Shown piece by piece: positions 1 through 6,011 of a DNA stretch of 7,397 nucleotides. Origin of the DNA: CAYVQE01 sp964633205 (GTDB taxonomy: Bacteria; Myxococcota; B64-G9); NCBI GenBank assembly GCA_964633205.1, contig CAZWFN010000224.1:1-7397 (forward strand), written 5' to 3'. Numbering within the stretch: position 1 is the first letter of the stretch; each line of letters starts with the position of its first letter. A model generated the notes under the pieces. That model searched no databases. It was given only the letters and a program-made list of their open reading frames with translations, and had not been told where the DNA came from. The position numbers and the translations under genes are program-made.

Positions 1-12
1 GCCGGAGACGGC

Positions 13-1227
13 TCAGAAGCTGCCGGCCAGGCCGAGGGACATGCCGGCGGCGCCGGGGTGTTGGGCGGGTGGGGCGATCGGGGCCAAGAGCGGGGCGATG
101 CGCAGGCCCGCGTCCGCGCCGGTGGATTGCACGGCCATCTGCCGCGCCGCCTGGCCGCGGGCGATGAAGGCGTCGATGGAGAACAGGGTCAAGCTGGTGG
201 CACCCAGCAGGCCGGTGACCGTGATCAGGCCGGCCATGGATGCATCGTCCAGGAGCATGTCGTCGCTGGCCGCCGAGGCCGCTCCCATCAGCAGCAGCGT
301 CACCGCGTTGGCCACGCCCAGGCCGTAGCTGATCCAGCCGCCCACCTTGAGGCCGGTCGAGCCGTGAACGCCCTCGCCGGAGGGCGAGCGGGCGCCGGCG
401 CTGACCACCGGGCCGAAGACGATCAGGCCCAGGGTGGCGGTGCCGCCCATGCTCATGGAGGGCAGAGTGTCGTCGACCTTGAGCGCCGCGCCCACCGACA
501 GCCCCAGCACACCCACCGCCGAGATGATGCCGGTGATGCCGGCGCCCATGGCCCAGCCGGTGTCGGCCTCCACGGCGGCGGACGGCGCACCGCCGGCGTC
601 CGTGGCCCCGCTGGCGGCGGGCTGCTCGTCCCAATCCGGCGATTTGAGCTCCTCATCCGGCTCAGCGGTGCGCGGCGGCGGAGCCGGCTGCGGCGGCGGG
701 GCGGCGTCGGCCACCGCGGCTTCGGGCTGAGCCCCGGCGCTCATCTCGGCGCCGAACTGCTCGGCGATGCTCTCGACCCCCACGATCAGCTCGTCCGGGT
801 CGCAGGAGACCTTCTCGCTGGCGGTGGCCTCGGTGATGGCCTTGCTCAGGTCGAACAGCTGCGCCGTGATCAGGCACCTGGAGCCCACCTTGGTGATCGA
901 GGAGTTGATGGTGTACTGGGCGGCCAGCTCGCGGCCGATCTCGATCTGGCAGGCCCGGTCGTAGCAGCTCTTGTGGGACTTGGACTTCTGATCCACCAGC
1001 CGCTTGCGGATCTCGCCGCGGGGGATGATCTGGAATTTGCCCTTGGCGCCCAACAAGGTCGACATGTAGTCGGTCAGGCCGACCAGCTCGTCGCCGCTCA
1101 GCGGCGAGCCGCGGCTCTCCATCAGAAACACCGCCACGATGGGCGCGGGCTCGTCGGCCCGGGCCTGGGGCGTTGCGGCCGCGGCGAAAAGCAGTCCTGC
1201 CAGGCACGATCGAAGTGCGCGCTGCAT
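13..1227 (-). CDS. Secreted/membrane protein: Cys-rich periplasmic domain plus four C-terminal hydrophobic helices
   Basis: 404 aa, function not known. Seen in order: a signal peptide (about 1-24, RS core then a Leu/Ala stretch, likely cut after ARA); an alpha/beta domain (about 28-160) with four cysteines (C88, C93, C118, C142) that could form two disulfides, including CYDRAC followed by IEIGRELAAQY; a Pro/Ala/Asp-rich linker (about 165-222); four hydrophobic segments (about 224-248, 262-282, 293-320, 330-355); and a C-terminal tail ending GMSLGLAGSF. The N-terminal domain resembles the CsgG/LpoB/TolB-N-like domains often found in deltaproteobacterial secreted proteins; this is a judgement by pattern, not a search. 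I chose ATG at 1227 because GGAGG (complement of 1233-1237) lies 5 nt upstream and the signal peptide starts there. A longer frame to 1377 would run into birA and has no such support. It follows birA after 97 nt and may have its own promoter. Gene reality is strong; function is open. Confidence 0.85.
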   Translation of the reverse strand: MQRALRSCLAGLLFAAAATPQARADEPAPIVAVFLMESRGSPLSGDELVGLTDYMSTLLGAKGKFQIIPRGEIRKRLVDQKSKSHKSCYDRACQIEIGRELAAQYTINSSITKVGSRCLITAQLFDLSKAITEATASEKVSCDPDELIVGVESIAEQFGAEMSAGAQPEAAVADAAPPPQPAPPPRTAEPDEELKSPDWDEQPAASGATDAGGAPSAAVEADTGWAMGAGITGIISAVGVLGLSVGAALKVDDTLPSMSMGGTATLGLIVFGPVVSAGARSPSGEGVHGSTGLKVGGWISYGLGVANAVTLLLMGAASAASDDMLLDDASMAGLITVTGLLGATSLTLFSIDAFIARGQAARQMAVQSTGADAGLRIAPLLAPIAPPAQHPGAAGMSLGLAGSF

Positions 1228-1295
1228 CCCAGCCTCCATGTTCGCCAAGTCGTCCCGACGCCCGTTGCATAGCACGCGGGCCATCCGGCTGCAAA

Positions 1296-1318
1296 TCCGG
1301 CCGGCGGGGAGGGCCGGA
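1296..1318 (-). terminator. Possible GC hairpin terminator after birA
   Basis: TCCGGCC (1296-1302) and GGCCGGA (1312-1318) form a perfect 7-bp stem with a 9-nt loop. It begins 6 nt after the birA stop in the direction of transcription. Only three T residues follow (complement of 1293-1295), so as a rho-independent terminator it is weak. It could instead act as a 3' stabilising hairpin or be chance in GC-rich DNA. Confidence 0.35.
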
Positions 1319-1324
1319 CAGGGC

Positions 1325-2113
1325 TCAGTCGGAGCCGGCGGGTAGCAGGTCCACATCGCCGGCCAGCACGCGTTCATCGCGTTCTTGCTCCGTGCGCACC
1401 AGCAGGTGGCCGCTTGCGTCCAAATCCCGGGCCAGGCCGGTGTAGGCCGCAGCTGCGGGCGGCGACACGCGCACCCGGCGGCCCAGGGTCGAGCAGTGGC
1501 GCCTGAGCGCGGCCACCACTGCGGCCGGGGCGGTGTCCAGCCGGCCGCGCCAGCGGTCGAACCGTTCCAGCAGGTCGGCCAGCAGCGCGCTGCGCTCGAT
1601 GGGCCGGCCCAGCACCTGTTGCAAGGTGATGGCCGGCCAACGCAAGCCGGCGGGCAGGTCGCACCCTTCGCCGTTGACGTTCAGCCCCATACCCACCACC
1701 CCGAAGGCCGCCGGCCCGGTCACCCACTCGGCCAGCACCCCGGCCAGCTTGCGCCCGTCGACCAGCACGTCGTTGGGCCACTTGATGCACGCGCCATCGC
1801 CATCCGCCAGCAACGCGGCCACGGCATCGCGTACCACCAGGGCACCCAACAGCGACAGCAGCCCGGCCCGGGCCGGAGCACAGCGCACCACCAGACTGGC
1901 ATACAGGTTGCGCCCCGGAGGGGAGTGCCAGCGCCGGCCTTGCCGGCCGCGGCCCGCGGTCTGGCGATCGGCGACCACGCAGGCGCCGTCGGGCGCGCCG
2001 CGGCGGCCCCAGGCCATGGCGGCATCGTTGGTCGAGGAGTGGCTGGCCAGGATGCGGATGGCGCTGCGGCCGGGCGGGGCTGCCAGCGCCGGCGGCGCGG
2101 ACGGAGCGGTCAT
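1325..2113 (-). CDS. birA: Biotin--[acetyl-CoA-carboxylase] ligase, monofunctional (class I)
   Basis: 262 aa. Attaches biotin through biotinyl-5'-AMP to a lysine of the biotin carrier domain of carboxylases; cytoplasmic. Family motifs are clear: STND near 27-30, the biotin/AMP-binding loop GRGRQGRRW (54-62), KWPND (111-115, K111 matching the lysine that contacts the intermediate), GRKLAGVLAE (120-129) and GMGLNVN (141-147). A small C-terminal domain with TLGRRVRV (209-216) and AGDVDLL (251-257) closes the protein. There is no N-terminal winged helix like that of E. coli BirA, so it should not repress biotin genes itself. The start ATG overlaps the nadC stop as ATGA, indicating translational coupling. 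nadC-birA adjacency is a known arrangement in several bacterial groups. By family knowledge the function is secure; the carrier protein is not in this window. Confidence 0.95.
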   Translation of the reverse strand: MTAPSAPPALAAPPGRSAIRILASHSSTNDAAMAWGRRGAPDGACVVADRQTAGRGRQGRRWHSPPGRNLYASLVVRCAPARAGLLSLLGALVVRDAVAALLADGDGACIKWPNDVLVDGRKLAGVLAEWVTGPAAFGVVGMGLNVNGEGCDLPAGLRWPAITLQQVLGRPIERSALLADLLERFDRWRGRLDTAPAAVVAALRRHCSTLGRRVRVSPPAAAAYTGLARDLDASGHLLVRTEQERDERVLAGDVDLLPAGSD

Positions 2114-2943
2114 TCGAGGTCCAGGGCCACGTCTGCGGCCGGAGCGCTGTGGGTCAGCGCGCCGATCGAGACGAAGTCCACGCCGCTCTCGGCTGCCGAT
2201 CGGACGGTGTCCAGATCGAGCCCACCCGAGGCCTCGGTCAGGGCGCGGCCGTCGATCACCGCCACGGCGCGGCGCATCCGTTCGGGGCTCATGTTGTCCA
2301 GCATGATGATGTCGGCGCCGGCGCGCACCGCGGCCCGCACCTGGCGCAGGTTGGCGCACTCGACCTCGATGCGCACCGTGGGCGGCGCCCGGCGGCGGGC
2401 GCGTTGCACCGCCCGGCCCACGGCACCTGCAGCCCGGATGTGGTTGTCCTTGATCATCACCCCGTCGAACAGACCGCCGCGGTGGTTGTGGCCGCCGCCG
2501 GCGCGCACCGCCGCTTTCTCGATGGCCCGCCAGCCGGGCGTGGTCTTGCGGGTGTCGAGCAGCGTGCAACCGGTGCCCCGCAGGGCTTCGACGTAGCGGC
2601 GGGTGGTGGTGGCGATGCCGCTGAGCCGCTGGACGAAGTTCAGCGCGGAGCGCTCACCGGCCAGCAGCGCCCGCAGCGGACCGCGCACCTCGGCCAGCCG
2701 CTGGCCGCGGCACACCCGCGCTCCCTCCGGCCGCGCCTGCTGCAGCCGGCAGTCGGGGTCGAGCCGGGCGAACACCGCGCCGGCGATCGCCAGACCGCTG
2801 ACCACCAGGTCCTGGCGCGCCACCAGCCAGCCGCGCCCTCGGGCCGCGGCGGTGAACAGGGCCTCGCTGGTCAGATCGCCGGCGCCCAGATCCTCGCTCA
2901 AGGCCAGATCGATCAGGGCCTGCAGGTGCGGGCTCGCACGCAT
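2110..2943 (-). CDS. nadC: Nicotinate-nucleotide pyrophosphorylase (carboxylating), quinolinate phosphoribosyltransferase
   Basis: 277 aa, normal length for the family. Converts quinolinate and PRPP to nicotinate mononucleotide, CO2 and pyrophosphate in de novo NAD synthesis; cytoplasmic. Hallmarks in order: EDLGAGDLTS (17-26), ERSALNFVQRLSGIAT (97-112), DTRKTTPG (130-137), the Gly/His-rich loop KAAVRAGGGHNHR (143-155), DGVMIKDNHI (160-169), EVE (193-195), MLDNM (214-218), EASGG (237-241) and the phosphate-binding end SIGALTHSAP (259-268). ATG at 2943 gives the full N-terminal domain; the ribosome binding site is weak (GGAACATCC just before it). It lies 44 nt after the response regulator gene with no visible terminator, so co-transcription is likely. 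It overlaps birA by 4 nt. nadA and nadB are not in the window. Confidence 0.96.
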   Translation of the reverse strand: MRASPHLQALIDLALSEDLGAGDLTSEALFTAAARGRGWLVARQDLVVSGLAIAGAVFARLDPDCRLQQARPEGARVCRGQRLAEVRGPLRALLAGERSALNFVQRLSGIATTTRRYVEALRGTGCTLLDTRKTTPGWRAIEKAAVRAGGGHNHRGGLFDGVMIKDNHIRAAGAVGRAVQRARRRAPPTVRIEVECANLRQVRAAVRAGADIIMLDNMSPERMRRAVAVIDGRALTEASGGLDLDTVRSAAESGVDFVSIGALTHSAPAADVALDLE

Positions 2944-2987
2944 GGATGTTCCGCGATTGCCCGGGCCGCTGCCGCGGTAACCGGGCG

Positions 2988-4637
2988 TCAGTCGGAGAGC
3001 TTCTCCTGGACCAGCTTCTCGATCTCTTCGCGCAAGATGGTCTCGGCCAGCTGCGGCACCACTTCCCAGACGACCTTCTCGATGGTCTCGCGCGCGATGC
3101 GCTCCAACTCGTCGTGTTCCAGCCCGGGCGCCGCGGCCGGCGCTTCTGCGGCAGCCGGCTCTTCCTCCAGCTCGACCGGAGCCGGCTTCTCGGCCCCCAG
3201 ATCGCGGGCTGGCTCACCGACCGCCTCGGCCTGCGGGATGAACTCGTGCATGGGGGCCAGCTCGGGACCGCCTTGCTGCATGTCCTCGTCATCGATGTCC
3301 AGCGATGGCATGTCCATCGGCTCGGCGGCCTCTTCGGCCGGCGGCTCGGTAACGGTCTCCTGCGCCAACTCGGCCATGCTGGCTGGCGTGGCCGGGGCTG
3401 GCTCTTCTTCGTCCTCGAGATCGATCGGTACGGCTTCGTCCGGCGGCTCCTCCAGATCGGCCGGCGTCTCGGCTTCGGCCACCGGGCTGATGGGTGCCGG
3501 TGCGAAGGGCTCGGGCGCGGCCGGCGGCGGCTCGCTGGGCGCCGGCTCCAGCGGCTCGGGCTCTGGCGCGGCCAGCGGCGGCTCGCTCGGAGTAGGCTCG
3601 CTGGGCGCCGGCTCCAGCGGTTCGGGCTCGGCCGAAGGCGGCTCGCTCGGAGTCGGCTCGAAGGGCTTGGGTGCGGCCGGCGGCGGCTCGCTCGGAGTCG
3701 GCTCCAAGGGCCTGGGCGCGGCCGGCGGCGGCTCGCTCGGGGTCGGCTCGAAGGGCCTGGGCGCGGCCGGCGGCGGCTCGCTCGGGGTCGGCTCGAAGGG
3801 CTTGGGCGCGGCCGGCGGCGGCTCGAAGGGCTTGGGCGCGGCCGGCGGCTCGCTGGGTGGCGGCGCCGGCTCGATCGGTTTGGGCTCCAGCGGCTCGGGC
3901 GTCGCCGGCGGCGGTGCGGCCGGAGCCGGTTCGCTGGGCGTGGGCCTTGGCGGTGGCTCGGACGGCTGGGGCTCCAGCGGCTTGGGCTCCAACGGCTTGG
4001 GCGCGGCCGGTGGCGGAGCAACCGGGGCCGGCTCGACCGGCTTGGGCGCTTGTGGTTGCGGCTCCAGCGGTTTGGGCGCGGCCGGTTGCGGTGCGGGCGG
4101 CTGCGGTGCGGCGGGCTGCGGCTCGCCGGGGCCGGCCGGCGCCGGCTCGATCGGCTTGGGGGCTGCCGGTGGCGGCGTGGGGGCCTGGGCCGGCGGTGCC
4201 GCCGGTTGGGTTGGCGGCGCAGGGGGTTGCGGGCTCGGCGCTGCTTCCGGTGCGGCTGCGGGAGCCGGGGCGGCTGAGAGCAGTTCGTTGACCTTGTCGA
4301 TCAGCGCCTGGCTCTCGAAGGGCTTGGTGATGTGCCCATCGGCGCCCACCTCGCGGGCCCGGTTCTCGTCGAAGGCCTCGAACGTACCGGCCAACAACAA
4401 CACCGGCGTGCCACCCAACTCGGCGTCGGTCTTGACGGCCTGGCAGACCTCGTAGCCGTTCTTCTTGGGCATGATCACGTCGGCCAGGACGATATCGGGT
4501 TTGATCTCCTTCGCCTTGGCGATGGCATCCTCGCCGTTGTCGACCGTCGTGATCTCGAAGTCTTCGTTGGCGAAGGTGATGCCGACCACCCGCTGGATGG
4601 TGATGCTGTCGTCGGCCAACAACAGGGACTTGGGCAT
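2988..4637 (-). CDS. Response regulator: receiver domain, long Pro/Glu-rich repeat linker, C-terminal helix
   Basis: 549 aa, cytoplasmic. Residues 1-121 are a CheY-like receiver: acidic pair D9/D10, phosphoacceptor D53 in LADVIMPKKNG, and K105 in ITKPF. The usual switch Thr/Ser aligns with A83 in PVLLLAGTF. Residues about 122-500 are low-complexity Pro/Ala/Glu with 15-residue repeats (about 263-370), then acidic stretches such as DLEDEEE and DIDDED. The last 46 residues form a predicted amphipathic helix containing IEKVVWEVVPQLAETILREE. There is no DNA-binding or enzymatic output domain, so it probably acts by protein-protein contact. The layout recalls RomR of Myxococcus (receiver, Pro-rich linker, Glu-rich helix), but I cannot assign orthology. 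ATG at 4637 is set by AAGGAGG (complement of 4643-4649) 5 nt upstream and by the start of the receiver fold. It heads the nadC-birA unit. No partner histidine kinase is seen. Confidence 0.92.
   Translation of the reverse strand: MPKSLLLADDSITIQRVVGITFANEDFEITTVDNGEDAIAKAKEIKPDIVLADVIMPKKNGYEVCQAVKTDAELGGTPVLLLAGTFEAFDENRAREVGADGHITKPFESQALIDKVNELLSAAPAPAAAPEAAPSPQPPAPPTQPAAPPAQAPTPPPAAPKPIEPAPAGPGEPQPAAPQPPAPQPAAPKPLEPQPQAPKPVEPAPVAPPPAAPKPLEPKPLEPQPSEPPPRPTPSEPAPAAPPPATPEPLEPKPIEPAPPPSEPPAAPKPFEPPPAAPKPFEPTPSEPPPAAPRPFEPTPSEPPPAAPRPLEPTPSEPPPAAPKPFEPTPSEPPSAEPEPLEPAPSEPTPSEPPLAAPEPEPLEPAPSEPPPAAPEPFAPAPISPVAEAETPADLEEPPDEAVPIDLEDEEEPAPATPASMAELAQETVTEPPAEEAAEPMDMPSLDIDDEDMQQGGPELAPMHEFIPQAEAVGEPARDLGAEKPAPVELEEEPAAAEAPAAAPGLEHDELERIARETIEKVVWEVVPQLAETILREEIEKLVQEKLSD
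3530..3850 (-). repeat. 45-bp in-frame tandem repeats in the response regulator linker
   Basis: On the plus strand, units of 45 bp start at 3616, 3661, 3706, 3751 and 3796. Those at 3706-3750 and 3751-3795 are identical; the one at 3661 differs from them at four positions. A shortened 30-bp unit leads to another copy of the core at 3826, and more diverged copies extend to about 3530. Each full unit encodes 15 residues of the type PSEPPPAAPRPFEPT. The unit length is a multiple of three, so changes in copy number keep the frame. Confidence 0.9.
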
Positions 4638-4649
4638 CGAGGCCTCCTT

Positions 4650-4685
4650 CCCCCTTGCGGGTGCCGGCCCCCTTGCAGGTGCCGG
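4650..4685 (-). repeat. 18-bp tandem duplication in the 5' leader of the response regulator gene
   Basis: CCCCCTTGCGGGTGCCGG (4650-4667) is followed directly by a second copy (4668-4685) with a single G-to-A change. In the transcribed (minus) sense each copy ends in a purine run AAGGGGG, and the proximal copy touches the true ribosome binding site AAGGAGG. It lies between the candidate promoter and the start codon, so it would be in the mRNA leader. Confidence 0.85.
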
Positions 4686-4725
4686 TGTCACTCGGCCGCG
4701 GGGGAGAACGCAGGGTTGCCGAGTT

Positions 4726-4738
4726 TTGGTCTAACCAA
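4726..4738. promoter_or_regulatory. Short dyad TTGGT-CTA-ACCAA, possible operator or leader hairpin
   Basis: Two perfect 5-bp half-sites flank a 3-nt centre, in an AT-richer patch of an otherwise GC-rich region. It lies just downstream of the minus-strand promoter candidate (4757-4785), where a repressor could act. No regulator can be named from the sequence. Confidence 0.3.
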
Positions 4739-4756
4739 GCAAAATCACTCAGATTG

Positions 4757-4785
4757 CAGGTACCACACCCGAATCCTGGTGTCAA
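4757..4785 (-). promoter_or_regulatory. Candidate sigma70-type promoter for response regulator-nadC-birA
   Basis: The complement of 4780-4785 is a perfect TTGACA -35 box. At 17-bp spacing the -10 position reads TACCTG (complement of 4757-4762), a poor match to TATAAT. Transcription would start near 4750, giving a leader of about 110 nt that holds the dyad and the tandem duplication. Confidence 0.35.
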
Positions 4786-4814
4786 GGTTCGGGACATCGG
4801 CCCGACCTTTTTGG

Positions 4815-4844
4815 TTGCAGCGCTGCTGCCACGGGATCTAGAAC
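4815..4844 (+). promoter_or_regulatory. Weak candidate promoter for the 101-aa membrane protein gene
   Basis: TTGCAG (4815-4820) and TAGAAC (4839-4844) are separated by 18 bp and lie about 40 nt before the start codon at 4884. The -35 part overlaps the 10-bp palindrome GCAGCGCTGC (4817-4826). The matches to consensus are partial. Confidence 0.25.
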
Positions 4845-4883
4845 AGATACAGACGGCAAAACCGATACGGAGCGGCACCCGGT

Positions 4884-5189
4884 ATGAAAAAGCTCATCTC
4901 CCTGGTCGTGATCGCCGCCATCGCGGTCGGCGCCTACTTCCTGTTGCGGCATCGAGTCCTGTGGCTCGATTCCTTCACCGGTGTGATCGAGGAACGGGTC
5001 GAAGACGAGGTGGCCACCAGCCGTACCGACGGGGTCGGCCAGAAACAGAGCTATTACTTCTTCGAAGTGTTGACCGACGACGAGCGACAGCTGCGCGTCG
5101 AGGTCGATCAACTGCAGTACTTTCGGGCGCGCTCCGGCATGCGGGTGGCCAAACGCCCCTTCACCGGCGCCATCGAGTTGATCGAGTGA
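4884..5189 (+). CDS. Small membrane-anchored protein of unknown function
   Basis: 101 aa, family not recognised. Residues 1-4 are MKKL, then a hydrophobic helix at about 5-21 (ISLVVIAAIAVGAYFLL) followed by RHR, which fits an uncleaved signal anchor with the rest in the periplasm. The remainder looks like a small beta-rich domain: FTGVIEERVEDE (33-44), SYYFFEVLTDDERQLRVEVD (about 56-75), then YFRARSGMRVAKRPFTG. The order 'short strand, acidic turn, strand, TDD turn, strand, G-hinge, strand' recalls small OB- or SH3-like barrels, but this is inference. GGAG lies about 12 nt upstream of ATG, a poor ribosome binding site. It is divergent from the response regulator gene. The next gene on the same strand starts 60 nt later behind its own promoter candidate, so membership in one operon is uncertain. 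Confidence 0.75.
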   Translation: MKKLISLVVIAAIAVGAYFLLRHRVLWLDSFTGVIEERVEDEVATSRTDGVGQKQSYYFFEVLTDDERQLRVEVDQLQYFRARSGMRVAKRPFTGAIELIE

Positions 5190-5192
5190 GCA

Positions 5193-5207
5193 TTTCCAGA
5201 GCGGAAA
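5193..5207 (+). terminator. Weak hairpin after the 101-aa protein gene
   Basis: TTTCC (5193-5197) and GGAAA (5203-5207) can pair with a 5-nt loop, just after the stop codon at 5187-5189. There is no T tract, so termination by it is doubtful. Confidence 0.2.
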
Positions 5208-5214
5208 CCCTTCC

Positions 5215-5243
5215 TTGACATGTTGCGTCAAAACCGCTAGCTA
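5215..5243 (+). promoter_or_regulatory. Candidate promoter with its -35 inside a dyad, before the hydrolase gene
   Basis: A perfect TTGACA (5215-5220) is followed after 17 bp by TAGCTA (5238-5243), a partial -10 match. The -35 box is the left arm of the perfect dyad TTGAC-N7-GTCAA (5215-5231), which could be an operator. Transcription would start near 5250, exactly at the first possible ATG of the hydrolase gene. Confidence 0.4.
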
Positions 5244-5249
5244 AGGGGT

Positions 5250-6011
5250 ATGGCAGCGGGGGGAGAGCCCGGGAGCGCTCTCTTGACGCGTCTCGAATAC
5301 ATCCAGAGCCTACCTTCCTACTTCACGGGGTCCTTTCGCCAAACCTGGGCCACGCTGGGCCGGCCGAGCGACTTCGACACCGTGGGCCCTTGTCCGGTGG
5401 TGTTGATACCGGGGGCCTTCTGCACCTCCAGCGTGATGAACCGCCTCGGCGCGGCCATCGAGACGCGCGGCCGCAGCGTCGCCGTCACTCCCAGCTTCCC
5501 CTATTACCTATCGGCATTCGCCAACCTGTGCCGGCTGGACCTGGCCGCCACCGCGACCGCGCGCTGGCTCGATGCCCTGGGGGTCCGGTTGGGCACCGAG
5601 CAGGTGGACGTGGCGGCGCATTCCAACGGGGGACTGATCGCGCTGCTGGCTCAGGCCAAGATCGATGCTGGCCAGGTCCGTTCGCAGGTGTCGATCCGGC
5701 GGCTGGTGACCATGGCCACCCCGTTCGGCGGAATGCCGGGCGCGCGCATGCTCGGCTTGCTGCTGCCCTGCTGCCGGGATTTGGTCGATGGGGCCGATTC
5801 GTTGCGGTTGGCCAAAATCGGCGGCGATCGGGTGGCACGCTGCCTGGTCTCGGCCGCCGATTCGCTGGTCCCGCCGTCGCGTCAATCGCTGGATGCCGAT
5901 CGCCGCAGCCTGATGGAAGGCTACCAGCACATGGATTTCATCGTCGGCACCGAGGAGAGGGTGAACCGGACGGCTGCGGAGGTGGTGCGATGGTTGAACG
6001 ACACTTTCTGA
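5250..6011 (+). CDS. Alpha/beta-hydrolase, lipase/esterase type
   Basis: 253 aa. Probably hydrolyses an acyl ester; substrate unknown. The fold features are clear: first strand and oxyanion-hole region VVLIPGAF (50-57), nucleophile elbow AHSNGG (123-128, S125) following VDVA, MATPFGG (155-161), acid D204 in AADSLVPP, and H227 in YQHMDFI. The elbow is AxSxG rather than GxSxG, as in LipA-like and other small lipases. No signal peptide is visible, so it is likely cytoplasmic or peripheral. The start is uncertain: ATG 5250 has a G-rich tract only 1 nt upstream and coincides with the predicted transcription start, while TTG at 5283 has GGGAG 7 nt upstream and would remove 11 residues with no conserved motif. 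It overlaps the acyltransferase gene by 22 nt, so the two probably act on a shared lipid pool. Confidence 0.9.
   Translation: MAAGGEPGSALLTRLEYIQSLPSYFTGSFRQTWATLGRPSDFDTVGPCPVVLIPGAFCTSSVMNRLGAAIETRGRSVAVTPSFPYYLSAFANLCRLDLAATATARWLDALGVRLGTEQVDVAAHSNGGLIALLAQAKIDAGQVRSQVSIRRLVTMATPFGGMPGARMLGLLLPCCRDLVDGADSLRLAKIGGDRVARCLVSAADSLVPPSRQSLDADRRSLMEGYQHMDFIVGTEERVNRTAAEVVRWLNDTF

Noticed and set aside
58..1272. Plus-strand open frame of 404 codons opposite the secreted protein gene
   Set aside because: Low-complexity Gly/Ala/His/Arg composition without domains; the minus-strand frame has a signal peptide, ribosome binding site and structured domain.
1385..2596. Plus-strand open frame of 403 codons opposite birA and nadC
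   Set aside because: Antisense to two well-recognised enzymes; composition is Arg/Pro/Ala-rich and no motif is visible.
3530..3850. CRISPR array
   Set aside because: The repeats are contiguous, in frame and without unique spacers; they encode the linker of a protein.
2149..4455. Very long plus-strand open frame (768 codons) encoding Gly/Ser/Ala repeats
   Set aside because: It lies antisense to the response regulator, nadC and part of birA, whose motifs are clear. The Gly/Ser repeats are the complement of the Pro/Glu repeats, and open antisense frames are expected in GC-rich DNA.
4660..4685. Sigma54-type promoter (GG...GC) in the leader
   Set aside because: The GG and GC elements are 7 nt apart rather than 10, so the spacing is wrong.
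4650..4691. N-terminal extension of the response regulator from ATG 4691
   Set aside because: The extension only translates the 18-bp duplication (repeated APARG), while ATG 4637 has an ideal ribosome binding site and begins the receiver fold.
3289..4878. Minus-strand frame of 529 codons overlapping the response regulator in another frame
   Set aside because: It is a frame-shifted reading of the receiver and its repeats, rich in Arg/Gly/Ala, with no fold; the receiver frame has the ribosome binding site.
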